Positions 1-7,903 of a stretch of 64,000 nt of DNA are shown here, in pieces. How positions within the stretch are numbered: position 1 is the stretch's first letter; every line of letters starts with the position of its first letter. The position numbers and the translations under genes were made by a program. Under the pieces are notes generated by a model. The model did no database searches. It worked only from the letters and a program-made list of their open reading frames with translations, and was not told where the DNA came from. The DNA is from an uncultured Tessaracoccus sp. (GTDB taxonomy: Bacteria; Actinomycetota; Actinomycetes; Propionibacteriales; Propionibacteriaceae): positions 28,041 through 92,040 of the forward strand of contig NZ_CALUCN010000010.1 of NCBI RefSeq assembly GCF_943914565.1, written 5' to 3'.

Positions 1-53
1 CCGACACCCCGAGGCTCGACGCCCTGGCCAACCAGGACGAGTCGCAGCACTGA
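1..53 (+). CDS. 3' end of an unidentified upstream gene
   Basis: An open frame enters from the left edge and ends at TGA 51-53. The last residues read DTPRLDALANQDESQH. This is too short to identify. In actinobacteria the gene before traR/dksA-lspA is often divIVA/wag31, so a DivIVA tail is possible, but that is inference from gene order only. A strong hairpin follows directly. Confidence 0.3.
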   Translation, partial: DTPRLDALANQDESQH

Positions 54-66
54 CCCCAGCACACAC

Positions 67-100
67 CAGGACGGGCCGTCTTCCGAGGCGGCCCGTCCTG
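67..100 (+). terminator. Hairpin terminator after the edge gene
   Basis: A 12-bp perfect stem (CAGGACGGGCCG with CGGCCCGTCCTG) and a 10-base loop lie 14 bases after the stop of the edge gene. There is no long U-tract, which is common for GC-rich actinobacterial terminators. Confidence 0.7.
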
Positions 101-167
101 TGTTGCGTGACGTGGACGTTGGTGTACGATCCCCTGCACGACACACCCCAACCAAGAAAGTCTGACG

Positions 168-584
168 ATGGCTGAGAAGCAGGCGCCCCGCGTGGCGCTC
201 CCCGTCCTCGAGGGCGAGGAACCGTGGACCCCGGCGGAGATCGAGGAGCAGCGTGAGGAACTCGTCTCCGAGCTCGCGCGCATCGAGAAGCGCGTGGAGG
301 AGAACGAGGCCGAGCTGGCCGAACTGCTGACCGGCGGCAACGACGGTGCCGGCCGCGACCCGGCCGACGTCGGCTCGTCGAACTTCGAACGGGACCAGGA
401 GCTGTCGCTGGCCGCCAACGTGAAGGAGATGGCCGACCAGCTGCGCCAGGCGCTGAACCTGTTCGACCAGGGGGAGTACGGCTACTGCGAGGTCTGTGGC
501 CAACCGATCGGCAAGGGTCGGCTGCAGGTCTTCCCGCGCGCGACCCTGTGCGTCACGTGCAAGCAGCGGGAGGAACGGCGCTGA
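168..584 (+). CDS. TraR/DksA-family zinc-finger protein
   Basis: A 138-residue protein of the DksA/TraR family, whose members bind the RNA polymerase secondary channel. It has a charged coiled coil (about residues 25-55) and a C-terminal four-cysteine zinc finger (C107, C110, C128, C131, in CEVCGQP and CVTCKQ). The start is ATG 168; only a weak purine-rich AAGAAAG precedes it. It heads a traR-lspA-rluD operon and its stop codon overlaps the lspA start region, an arrangement common in actinobacteria. Whether this member responds to ppGpp cannot be read from the sequence. Confidence 0.88.
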   Translation: MAEKQAPRVALPVLEGEEPWTPAEIEEQREELVSELARIEKRVEENEAELAELLTGGNDGAGRDPADVGSSNFERDQELSLAANVKEMADQLRQALNLFDQGEYGYCEVCGQPIGKGRLQVFPRATLCVTCKQREERR

Positions 585-1093
585 ACCGCGGCTGGAGGCT
601 CTTCGCCCTCGGGTTGTGGCTCGTGGGGCTCGCCGTCGACCAATGCACCAAGCTCGCGGCGCTCGCCTGGCTGCAGCCGCACGACCCCGGCGACTGGTTC
701 GCCGGGGTGCTGCGTCTCCACCTGATCTTCAACCCCGGCGCGGCGTTCGGGATGGGGGAGGGCGCCACCGTCCTCTTCACGGTGTTCGCGTTCGTCGCGA
801 CGGCCGTCTGCCTCGGCTGGGCGCTGCCCCGCGTGCGCCGGGGCTGGCACGCCGTCGTGCTCGGGTTGCTGCTCGCAGGCATCACCGGCAACCTCGTCGA
901 TCGCGTGATGCGGCCGCCGTCACTGCTGCACGGCCACGTCGTCGACTTCATCCAGATCCGCTGGTTCGCGATCGTCAACGTCGCAGACGTCTGCATCACC
1001 GTCGCGGCACTCCTGCTGGTCCTCGCGAGCCTCACCGACGGGCGGCGTCCCAACGAGGCGCCCGAGTCGGCCGTGGAGGAGCGGCTCGCGTGA
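581..1093 (+). CDS. lspA: Lipoprotein signal peptidase (signal peptidase II)
   Basis: A membrane aspartyl protease that removes signal peptides from diacylglyceryl-modified prolipoproteins. It shows the family motifs VDQCTK, NPGAAFG, TGNLVDR, VVDFI and NVADVC, with catalytic aspartates at about D122 and D136, and four hydrophobic segments. I place the start at CTG 581, which overlaps the traR stop as CTGA and follows a clear Shine-Dalgarno GGGAGGA at 568-574. The alternatives GTG 548 and GTG 557 lie inside traR without a ribosome site; using 548 would add 11 residues. The product is 170 residues, normal for LspA. It is translationally coupled to rluD downstream. Confidence 0.9.
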   Translation: MNRGWRLFALGLWLVGLAVDQCTKLAALAWLQPHDPGDWFAGVLRLHLIFNPGAAFGMGEGATVLFTVFAFVATAVCLGWALPRVRRGWHAVVLGLLLAGITGNLVDRVMRPPSLLHGHVVDFIQIRWFAIVNVADVCITVAALLLVLASLTDGRRPNEAPESAVEERLA

Positions 1094-2013
1094 GCGTCTT
1101 CCTCGTGCCCGACGCCCTGGACGGCGACCGCGTCGACGTGGTCGCCGCGAGGATCAGCGGGTACAGCCGGTCGCGCGTCGAGACGATCCTCGACGCCGGC
1201 GGGGTGCTCGTCGACGGCGTCGCGGCCACGAAGGGGTCCATGCGCGTGCACGCCGGCGCGATGCTCGAACTCGTCGACGCCGAGGCCCCCGCCGGGCCGA
1301 CGGTGCGCCCACGGGAGGCCGAGGGGCTGCGCATCGTGCACGAGGACCGGGACATCGTCGTGGTGGACAAGCCCGTCGGCGTCGCCGCACACCCCAGCCT
1401 CGGTTGGGAGGGGCCGAGCGTCACCGAGCACCTGGCCCACGTCGGGGTGGCGATCGCGACGAGCGGCGCGGCCGAGCGCCAAGGCATCGTGCAGCGGCTC
1501 GACGTCGGCACCTCCGGGCTCATGGTCGTCGCCAAGAGCGAGCACGCCTACAGCGTGCTGAAGCAGGCGTTCCGGGACCGCACGGTCGAGAAGACCTACC
1601 GCGCGCTCGTGCAGGGCCACCCGGACCCGTTCTCCGGCACGATCGACGCGCCGATCGCCCGCCACCCGGGGCACGACTGGAAGATGGCGGTCGTCGACGG
1701 CGGGCGGCGCAGCATCACCCACTACGACACCCTCGAGGCCCACCGGCGCGCGACGCTGCTCGAGGTCCACCTCGAGACCGGGCGCACCCACCAGATCCGG
1801 GTGCACATGGCCGCCATCGGCCACCCGTGCGCCGGCGACCCGCTCTACGGGGCCGACCCGACGCTCTCGGCGATGCTCGGGCTCGAACGGCAGTGGCTGC
1901 ACGCGGTGCGGCTGGGTTTCGTCCACCCCGGCACCGGGGAGCACGTCGAGTACGCCTCCGAGCCCCCGCAGGACCTCGCCCGCGCGCTCGAGATCGTGCG
2001 CACGAACACGTGA
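1090..2013 (+). CDS. rluD: RluD-family 23S rRNA pseudouridine synthase
   Basis: A 307-residue RNA pseudouridine synthase with an N-terminal S4 RNA-binding domain (about residues 10-60) and an RluA-type catalytic domain. The catalytic aspartate is D138 in GIVQRLDVGTSG; most family members have H where this one has Q. ETGRTHQIRVH and HPCAGDPLYG are further family signatures. GTG 1090 overlaps the lspA stop by four bases (GTGA), which fixes the start. The exact target uridines cannot be read from the sequence. Confidence 0.9.
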   Translation: MSVFLVPDALDGDRVDVVAARISGYSRSRVETILDAGGVLVDGVAATKGSMRVHAGAMLELVDAEAPAGPTVRPREAEGLRIVHEDRDIVVVDKPVGVAAHPSLGWEGPSVTEHLAHVGVAIATSGAAERQGIVQRLDVGTSGLMVVAKSEHAYSVLKQAFRDRTVEKTYRALVQGHPDPFSGTIDAPIARHPGHDWKMAVVDGGRRSITHYDTLEAHRRATLLEVHLETGRTHQIRVHMAAIGHPCAGDPLYGADPTLSAMLGLERQWLHAVRLGFVHPGTGEHVEYASEPPQDLARALEIVRTNT

Positions 2014-2069
2014 GTACGGAACCGGTACCGCAAGGACCACCGGGGGGCTTGTGACCGGGTGTCGTCTAG

Positions 2070-2075
2070 TAGGGT
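2070..2075 (+). promoter_or_regulatory. -10 hexamer (leaderless) for pyk
   Basis: TAGGGT ends 7 bases before GTG 2083, the spacing expected if transcription begins at the start codon itself. It supports GTG 2083 over the further-upstream in-frame GTG 2059. Confidence 0.5.
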
Positions 2076-2082
2076 GGGTGTC

Positions 2083-3504
2083 GTGCGTAGAGCGAAGATT
2101 GTTTGTACCTTGGGCCCAGCGACCGAGAGCGTGGACCGGCTCGTCGAGCTGATCCAGGCAGGAATGAACGTGGCTCGTCTCAACATGAGCCACGGTGACT
2201 ACTCCGAGCACCTCCAGCGGCTGGAGAACGTGCGCGAGGCGGCGCGGATCACCGACGCCACCGTCGGTGTCTTCGCGGACCTCCAGGGGCCGAAGATCCG
2301 GCTCGGCAAGTTCGAGAACGGCCCTCACGAGCTCGCCCGTGGCGACGTGTTCACCATCACCACCGACGACATCCTCGGCACCGCCGAGCGCTCGTCGACC
2401 ACCTACAAGGGCCTCCCGGGCGACGTGAAGCCGGGCGACTCGCTGCTCATCGACGACGGCAAGGTCGGGCTGCGGGTCACCGAGGTCACGGGCAACGACG
2501 TCGTCACCGAGGTGGTCGTGGGCGGCCCGGTGTCCAACAACAAGGGCATCAACATCCCCGGCGCCGCGGTGTCGGTCCCCGCGCTCTCCGAGAAGGACGA
2601 GGCGGACCTGCGCTGGGCGCTCGAACAGGGCGTCGACATGATCGCGCTGTCGTTCGTGCGTCGCAGCGAGGACATCAACCGCGTCCACGAGATCATGGAC
2701 GAGGTGGGCCGCCGCACACCGGTGATCGCGAAGCTCGAGAAGCCGCAGGCGATCGAGAACCTGCAGCCGATCATCGACTCGTTCGACGCGTTCATGGTCG
2801 CCCGCGGCGACCTGGGCGTCGAACTGCCGCTCGAGGACGTGCCGCTGGTGCAGAAGCAGATCATCCGCGCGGCCCGCAAGTGGGCCAAGCCGGTGATCGT
2901 CGCCACCCAGATGCTCGACTCGATGATCACCAACCCGCGCCCGACGCGCGCCGAGGCCTCCGACGTCGCCAACGCCATCCTGGACGGCGCCGACGCGGTC
3001 ATGCTCTCCGGCGAGACCTCCGTCGGTGAGTTCCCGGTGCTCACCGTCTCGACGATGGCCCGCATCGTCGAGACCACCGAGCAGGAGGGGCACGGCGAGA
3101 TCCACCACATCGACTGGGACCCGCACACCACCGGTGGCATCCTGGCGAAGGCGGCCGCCGAGGTCGCCGAGCGCATGGGGGCCCGCTACCTCGTCGCGTT
3201 CACCAAGTCGGGCGACACGGGTCGCCGTCTGGCGCGCCTGCGTTCGCCGATCCCGATGCTCGTGTTCTCGCCCGAGCCGGCCACCCGCCAGCAGATGACG
3301 CTGTCGTGGGGTGTCGACACGGTCGTCACGCCGCACTTCCGCACCCAGGAGGAGATGGTCGACTCGCTCGACGCCTACCTGCGCAGCCACGGGCTCGTCG
3401 AGGTGGGGGAGCGCGTCGTCATCCTGTCGGGCCTGCCGATGGGCGTGCCGGGCAAGACGAACAACCTGCGGGTGCACCGCATCAAGGAACTGGGCGACCA
3501 CTAG
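2083..3504 (+). CDS. pyk: Pyruvate kinase
   Basis: Converts phosphoenolpyruvate and ADP to pyruvate and ATP, the last step of glycolysis. The 473-residue protein begins MRRAKIVCTLGPA, the usual N-terminus. It carries MNVARLNMSHG, the catalytic-lysine region VIAKLEKPQAIENL, FMVARGDLGVELP, and the signature VATQMLDSMITNPRPTRAE followed by GADAVMLSGET. Length is normal. It is followed by a hairpin and then an antisense tRNA-Leu. The actinobacterial gene order pyk then an ANTAR regulator is kept. Confidence 0.96.
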   Translation: MRRAKIVCTLGPATESVDRLVELIQAGMNVARLNMSHGDYSEHLQRLENVREAARITDATVGVFADLQGPKIRLGKFENGPHELARGDVFTITTDDILGTAERSSTTYKGLPGDVKPGDSLLIDDGKVGLRVTEVTGNDVVTEVVVGGPVSNNKGINIPGAAVSVPALSEKDEADLRWALEQGVDMIALSFVRRSEDINRVHEIMDEVGRRTPVIAKLEKPQAIENLQPIIDSFDAFMVARGDLGVELPLEDVPLVQKQIIRAARKWAKPVIVATQMLDSMITNPRPTRAEASDVANAILDGADAVMLSGETSVGEFPVLTVSTMARIVETTEQEGHGEIHHIDWDPHTTGGILAKAAAEVAERMGARYLVAFTKSGDTGRRLARLRSPIPMLVFSPEPATRQQMTLSWGVDTVVTPHFRTQEEMVDSLDAYLRSHGLVEVGERVVILSGLPMGVPGKTNNLRVHRIKELGDH

Positions 3505-3525
3505 GGCGTCGCGCGGGACGTGGAT

Positions 3526-3558
3526 CCGTCGGTGGGTGGCTCAGGCCCCCACCGACGG
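3526..3558 (+). terminator. Hairpin terminator after pyk
   Basis: An 11-bp perfect stem (CCGTCGGTGGG with CCCACCGACGG) and an 11-base loop begin 22 bases after the pyk stop. On the other strand it lies just past the 3' end of tRNA-Leu, so it may serve both transcripts. Confidence 0.65.
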
Positions 3559-3564
3559 CGGGGG

Positions 3565-3647
3565 TACCCGGCAGGGGATTCGAACCCCTACGGCCTTTCG
3601 GCCACTCGATTTTGAGTCGAGCGCGTCTACCATTCCGCCACCCGGGC
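3565..3647 (-). tRNA. tRNA-Leu (anticodon CAA)
   Basis: A class II tRNA with a long variable arm, read on the minus strand. The acceptor begins GCCCGGG. The anticodon stem CTCGA/TCGAG encloses loop CTCAAAA, giving anticodon CAA for UUG. The variable arm contains GGCCGAAAGGCC. The T arm is AGGGG-TTCGAAT-CCCCT and the discriminator is A. G1 pairs with U72, as in some bacterial tRNA-Leu; position 7:66 is a G-G mismatch. CCA is not encoded. Confidence 0.95.
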
Positions 3648-3761
3648 CAGCGCGGGAACATTGTGCCACACTGCGCGGAAACTGCGCGATTCGGGCACGC
3701 CTTGCGCGCGGGCAGTACGCTGGTGCAAGATTCGCTCTCCAAGGAGCATAGTGAGGAACCG

Positions 3762-4352
3762 ATGACTGATTCGAAGAGCAAGCCAACCGTGCTTGTGGCC
3801 GAGGACGAAGCACTCATTCGTCTGGATCTCGTGGAGCTGTTGACCGAGGAGGGGTACGAGGTCATCGGCGAGGCCGCCGACGGCGAGGATGCCGTGAAGA
3901 TGGCCCGCGAACTCGACCCCGATCTGTGCATCATGGACGTGAAGATGCCGAAGCTCGACGGCATCTCCGCCGCCGAGATCATCGCTGAGGAGCGCATCGC
4001 GCCGATCGTGATGCTCACGGCCTTCAGCCAGCGGGACCTCGTCGAGCGTGCGCGCGACGCCGGGGCCATGGCCTATGTCGTGAAGCCGTTCGACGCCTCC
4101 GACGTGGTGCCGGCCATCGAGGTCGCACTCGGCCGGTTCCAGGAGATCAAGGCGATCGAGGACGAGTTGGCCACCCTCGAGGAGCGCTTCGAGTCGCGCA
4201 AGATCATCGACCAGGCGAAGGGCATCCTGCAGAAGGACCTGGGCCTCACCGAGCCCGAGGCGTTCCGCTGGATCCAGAAGACCGCCATGGACCTGCGCAA
4301 GTCGATGCGTGACGTCGCCGAGGGCGTCATCAACCACAACAAGAAGAAGTAG
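3762..4352 (+). CDS. Response regulator with ANTAR RNA-binding domain (PdtaR-like)
   Basis: A 196-residue antitermination-type regulator. The receiver domain (residues 8-125) has the acidic pair E14/D15, phosphoacceptor D59 (CIMDVKMPKLDG), T86 and K108 (YVVKPF). A C-terminal ANTAR domain (about 139-190, RKIIDQAKGILQ and AFRWIQKTAMDLRKSMRDVAE) should bind paired hexaloop hairpins in mRNA. It matches mycobacterial PdtaR in size and in position after pyk. The start ATG 3762 follows GAGGAAC. No histidine kinase gene is adjacent, as usual for this family, so its partner must lie elsewhere. Confidence 0.92.
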   Translation: MTDSKSKPTVLVAEDEALIRLDLVELLTEEGYEVIGEAADGEDAVKMARELDPDLCIMDVKMPKLDGISAAEIIAEERIAPIVMLTAFSQRDLVERARDAGAMAYVVKPFDASDVVPAIEVALGRFQEIKAIEDELATLEERFESRKIIDQAKGILQKDLGLTEPEAFRWIQKTAMDLRKSMRDVAEGVINHNKKK

Positions 4353-4362
4353 TCCGCGAGGG

Positions 4363-4767
4363 TCAGCTGACGTCGACGAGCTGGCAGGTGAGCGCTCCGA
4401 CGGCGGTCACCCTGTCCCGTTCGTCGCGGACCTCGACGCGGTGGTGGCTCGTCGTCCGGCCGAGCCGGACCGCCATCGCGGTGCCGGTGACGAGCCCTTC
4501 ACGCACGGGGGCGAGGTGGGTGACGTGCAGGTCGACCCCGACGGCGACGCGCCCCGAGTCGCGCGCGTGCGCGGCGGCACCGAGTGAGGCGAGGGTCTCG
4601 ACGAGGACGCCGGTGGCGCCGCCGTGGAGCAGGCCGAAGGGTTGCTGGTTGCCGTCGACGGGCATCCGCCCGACCACGCGTTCGGCAGTGACCTCGACCA
4701 GCTCGAGGCCCAGCTTGGCGTCGAGGGGGCTGTGCAGTTGCGTCACCCAGGCGGGGATGTCGTCCAT
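4363..4767 (-). CDS. Hotdog-fold acyl-CoA thioesterase (PaaI/YdiI type)
   Basis: A 134-residue single hotdog domain. The segment PFGLLHGGATGVLVETLAS matches the active-site helix of the YdiI/PaaI thioesterases, where the residue aligned with the helix glutamate (VETLAS) is catalytic. Related proteins hydrolyse aryl- or acyl-CoA, including dihydroxynaphthoyl-CoA in menaquinone synthesis. The substrate here is unknown. ATG 4767 (MDDIPAWV) is preferred over upstream in-frame codons because it leaves room for a promoter shared with the divergent nicotinamidase gene 41 bases away. Confidence 0.82.
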   Translation of the reverse strand: MDDIPAWVTQLHSPLDAKLGLELVEVTAERVVGRMPVDGNQQPFGLLHGGATGVLVETLASLGAAAHARDSGRVAVGVDLHVTHLAPVREGLVTGTAMAVRLGRTTSHHRVEVRDERDRVTAVGALTCQLVDVS

Positions 4768-4808
4768 GGCTCCACTGTGCCACGTGACGTCCCGATAGGC
4801 TGCGGTCC

Positions 4809-5378
4809 ATGACCAGTGCACTCATCGTCGTCGACGTCCAGAACGACTTCTGCGAGGGAGGTGCCCTCGGCGTCGAGGGCGGTGCCGACGTCGCGGCCCG
4901 GATCCACGACCTCCTCACGGGCGACCACGGCTACGACGTGGTCGTCGCCACCCGGGACCACCACGTCGACCCCGGTGACCACTTCAGCGACACGCCCGAC
5001 TTCGTCGACTCGTGGCCGCCGCACTGCGTGGCCGGCACCGAGGGCGCGCGGTTCCACCCCAACCTGGACTTCGACGGGTTCGAGGCCGTCTTCGACAAGG
5101 GCGAGCACAGCGCCGCGTACTCGGGCTTCGAGGGGGCGGCGGACGGCGTAGGGCTCGCGGAGTTCCTCCGGTCGCGCGGCGTCACCGAGGTCGACGTGTG
5201 CGGCATCGCAACCGACCACTGCGTGCGCGCCACCGCGGACGACGCGCTCCGGGAAGGGTTCGACACGACGGTGCTGCTGCCGCTCACCGCGGCCGTGAGC
5301 CCCGAGCGCGTGCCCGAGCTTCGTGAGGAGTGGATCGAGGCCGGGATCTGGGTGGCCGACGGCACCGCCGCGGCCTGA
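4809..5378 (+). CDS. pncA: Nicotinamidase (pyrazinamidase), isochorismatase fold
   Basis: Deamidates nicotinamide to nicotinate for NAD salvage. All known functional residues are present: catalytic triad D9, K97 and C138 (IVVDVQNDFC, FDKGEHS, ATDHCVRAT) and metal ligands D50, H52, H58 and H72 (TRDHHVDPGDHF, WPPHCV). The length of 189 residues is typical. A TAGGCT hexamer at 4796-4801 lies 7 bases before ATG 4809, so the message is probably leaderless. The gene is divergent from the thioesterase and convergent with a regulator only 5 bases away. Confidence 0.95.
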   Translation: MTSALIVVDVQNDFCEGGALGVEGGADVAARIHDLLTGDHGYDVVVATRDHHVDPGDHFSDTPDFVDSWPPHCVAGTEGARFHPNLDFDGFEAVFDKGEHSAAYSGFEGAADGVGLAEFLRSRGVTEVDVCGIATDHCVRATADDALREGFDTTVLLPLTAAVSPERVPELREEWIEAGIWVADGTAAA

Positions 5379-5383
5379 GCGCC

Positions 5384-6247
5384 TCACCAGCGCAGCGTGC
5401 GCGAGGCGATCACGCCGGCCTGGAAGCGGCTCGTGGCGCCCAGGTCGCGCATGAGGCTCGCGACGTGCCGGCGGAACTGCCGTTCGGAGATCCCGAGCTC
5501 GCGCGCCGCGATCGCGTCGGTGCCGCCCGAGGCCAGCGCGCGCACGACGTGCTCCTGCGAGAGCGTTCCCTCCGGCAGCGCGGCATCGAGGCTCGCCTCC
5601 ACCCAGGCGTCCACGTCGTCGACGCCGATGCGCACCGAGTCCGGCAGGAGGTGGGCCGCCCCCACGCCCCGCCACGCGATGAGCGGCGCGTCCACGTGCG
5701 CCGCCACCCGGACGTCCCCGCCGGTGGCGCGCACGTCGTCGCAGAGGGCACGCCAGTGGGGGAGCTCGAGTGTGGATCGCGGTGCCAGCACGCGCGGGAC
5801 GAGGCGGTGCTGGCCGGCCAGGTCGATCGCGGCGTGGCAGTGCTCGAGGTGCGGCGCGGTGTGGCGTCCGGGGTCGTCGGGCAGCAGCAGCGTGAGGGCC
5901 TCGGCGTGGTGCGCGAAGCCGGCGGCGACGCTCGCGAACTCCGACGCGCAGCACAGCGCCTGCGTCTCCTCGCCCGCCCGGGCGCGACGGGCGCGCAGCC
6001 AGCTGTTCACGGCGGCGTCGTCGCCGGCAGCCGCGCGGATCGCGGCAGGGGCTCCGGGCACGAGCGCCAGCTGGGCGTCGTCGTCGGTGGGGGCGAGCTC
6101 GACGGCGCCCAGGTCGAGCAGCGCGCGCAGCCGGTCGAGGACAGTCTCGGTCCGGACGGCCACGCGTTCCGCGAGCGCGCCGAGCGTCACGGGAGCGTCG
6201 AACGCCACGTGCAGGAGGACGCGGGGATCGATCTCGCTCGGGCGCAT
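5384..6247 (-). CDS. Two-HTH transcriptional regulator (winged-helix N-terminus, LuxR-type C-terminus)
   Basis: A 287-residue protein with an N-terminal winged-helix-like segment (about residues 8-50: VTLGALAERVAVRTETVLDR), a middle region without clear homology by eye, and a C-terminal LuxR-type helix-turn-helix (about 228-285: DAIAARELGISERQFRRHVASLMRDLGA). This layout occurs in many actinobacterial TrmB-like regulators of unknown ligand. A TAGATT element (6258-6263, minus strand) lies 10 bases before ATG 6247. It faces the Nudix gene, so autoregulation and control of that gene are the most direct hypotheses. Confidence 0.75.
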   Translation of the reverse strand: MRPSEIDPRVLLHVAFDAPVTLGALAERVAVRTETVLDRLRALLDLGAVELAPTDDDAQLALVPGAPAAIRAAAGDDAAVNSWLRARRARAGEETQALCCASEFASVAAGFAHHAEALTLLLPDDPGRHTAPHLEHCHAAIDLAGQHRLVPRVLAPRSTLELPHWRALCDDVRATGGDVRVAAHVDAPLIAWRGVGAAHLLPDSVRIGVDDVDAWVEASLDAALPEGTLSQEHVVRALASGGTDAIAARELGISERQFRRHVASLMRDLGATSRFQAGVIASRTLRW

Positions 6248-6329
6248 GATGGTGCCGAATCTAGTCCTGGCACGGGGTCACCGCGGGCGGCCCGACTAGG
6301 ATCGAGCCAACGACAGGAAGGACGTCGCC

Positions 6330-6950
6330 GTGATCGAGGATCGCCGCATGCACTGGCCCGTGCGTTCGAGGGAGGTGCTCGGCACCGGGCGGGTGTCGAG
6401 CTTCGTCGAGGAGACGGTGGAGACCCCGTCAGGGGAGGAGATGACGAGGCAGTTCCTCACCCACCCCGGCGCCGTCGCGATCGTGCCCTTCGACGAGGAC
6501 CGCGACGAGATCGTGGTGCTGCGGCAGTACCGGCACCCCGTCGGGATGGAGCTCGTGGAGATCCCCGCCGGGCTGCTCGACGTCGCGGGGGAGGACTGGC
6601 ACACCGCCGCGCAGCGAGAGCTCGCGGAGGAGGCGGAGCTCGCCGCCGACCGCTGGGACCTGCTCGTCGACATCGTCACCAGCCCGGGCGCCTGCGAGGA
6701 GTCGCTGCGCGTCGCCCTCGCGCGGGATCTCCGGGCCACCAGCCGCCCCGAGGGGTTCGAGCTCGAGGGCGAGGAGGCCCAGATGCGCGTCGAGCGCGTC
6801 GGGCGGGAGGCGCTCGTCGACGCCGTCCTGGCCGGGCGCTGCCAGTCACCCACGCTCGTGGCCGGGGTGCTGGCGCTCGAAACTGCCCGCGCGACCGGGC
6901 GGCTGGACGCGCTGCGCGGGGTCGACGCGCCCTGGCCCATCCGCGGATGA
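6330..6950 (+). CDS. Nudix hydrolase, ADP-ribose pyrophosphatase type
   Basis: A 206-residue Nudix enzyme. The Nudix box runs from GLLDVAGEDW to QRELAEEAEL, with the metal-binding REL-EE core intact. A preceding QYRHPVGMELVEIPAG motif is typical of ADP-ribose pyrophosphatases. It probably cleaves ADP-ribose to AMP and ribose 5-phosphate. GTG 6330 follows the ribosome site AGGAAGGA at 6315-6322, and a TAGGAT hexamer is at 6296-6301. Its stop overlaps the xerD ATG (ATGA), the same Nudix-xerD order seen in mycobacteria. Confidence 0.9.
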   Translation: MIEDRRMHWPVRSREVLGTGRVSSFVEETVETPSGEEMTRQFLTHPGAVAIVPFDEDRDEIVVLRQYRHPVGMELVEIPAGLLDVAGEDWHTAAQRELAEEAELAADRWDLLVDIVTSPGACEESLRVALARDLRATSRPEGFELEGEEAQMRVERVGREALVDAVLAGRCQSPTLVAGVLALETARATGRLDALRGVDAPWPIRG

Positions 6951-7867
6951 CGCACGTCCCCGACGCGGTGGGGGAGTTCCTCGGCCACGTCCGGGTCGAG
7001 CGGGGGCTTGCCCGCAACACCGTGGACGCCTACCGCCGCGACCTCGAGGTCTACGAGCAGTTCCTCGCCGGCCGCGGCATCGACGACCTCGACGAGGTGA
7101 CCAGCACCGACGTCTCCGAGTTCGTGCGCGAGCGCGGGGAACACGTCGCGCGCAGCTCGCTCGCGCGGACGCTCGTGAGCGTCCGACGCCTGCACGCGTT
7201 CGCGCACGGCGAGGGCATGACCCGCGAGGACCCCGCGAAGGAGGTGCGCCCGCCGCGCACCGAGCAGCGGCTGCCGAAGGCCCTCACCGTCGACGAGGTC
7301 ACGGCCCTGCTCGAGGCCCCCGACCCCGCTGACCCGATCGGCTGCCGCGACCGCGCGCTGCTCGAGCTGCTCTACGCCACCGGCGCGCGCGTGAGCGAGG
7401 TCACCGCGCTCGACGTCGACGACGTCTGGCCCACGTTGCGCGACCCGGAGGTGGTGCTGCGCCTGCTCGGCAAGGGCGGCAAGGAGCGCGGCGTGCCGAT
7501 CGGCGGCTACGCCCGCGACGCCGTCGACGCCTACCTCGTGCGCGCCCGTCCGGGGCTCGCGGCCCGGTCGACGAGCCCCGACCCGGCGCTGTTCCTCAAC
7601 CAGCGCGGCCGCAGGCTCGGGCGGCAGTCGGTGTGGGCCGTGATCCGCGCCGCCGCAGAGCAGGCCGGGATCCCCGGCGACGTGTCGCCCCACTCGCTGC
7701 GCCACTCGTTCGCGACGCACCTGCTCGCCGGCGGCGCGGACCTGCGCGTGGTGCAGGAACTGCTCGGCCACTCGTCGGTGGCGACGACGCAGATCTACAC
7801 GCTCGTCACCGTCGAGCAGCTCCACGAGGTCCACGCGGCCGCGCACCCCCGGGCGCGTGGCGAGTAG
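6947..7867 (+). CDS. xerD: Tyrosine recombinase XerD
   Basis: Resolves chromosome dimers at dif together with XerC and FtsK. It is 306 residues with an N-terminal SAM-like core-binding domain (1-95) and a catalytic domain. The catalytic set is complete: R148 (ATGARVSEV), the GKGGKER hairpin lysine, H249 and R252 (SPHSLRHSFATH), H275 (LLGHSSVATT) and nucleophile Y284 (QIYTLV). ATG 6947 overlaps the Nudix stop by four bases. No integrase-type neighbours are present and the context is the housekeeping parA-scpAB operon, so this is the chromosomal Xer protein and not a phage enzyme. Confidence 0.94.
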   Translation: MTHVPDAVGEFLGHVRVERGLARNTVDAYRRDLEVYEQFLAGRGIDDLDEVTSTDVSEFVRERGEHVARSSLARTLVSVRRLHAFAHGEGMTREDPAKEVRPPRTEQRLPKALTVDEVTALLEAPDPADPIGCRDRALLELLYATGARVSEVTALDVDDVWPTLRDPEVVLRLLGKGGKERGVPIGGYARDAVDAYLVRARPGLAARSTSPDPALFLNQRGRRLGRQSVWAVIRAAAEQAGIPGDVSPHSLRHSFATHLLAGGADLRVVQELLGHSSVATTQIYTLVTVEQLHEVHAAAHPRARGE

Positions 7868-7903
7868 GATGTCGACAAACTCGTCGCCAGGAGGAACGTC
7901 ATC

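Noticed and set aside
553..3501. A 982-residue open frame on the minus strand and many similar long frames opposite real genes
   Set aside because: They lie antisense to lspA, rluD and pyk, have composition typical of reverse-read GC-rich codons, and show no domain or ribosome site.
6947..7867. The tyrosine recombinase as an integrase of a mobile element
   Set aside because: Sequence motifs and the Nudix-xerD-parA-scpAB context are those of chromosomal XerD, with no flanking repeats or tRNA target.
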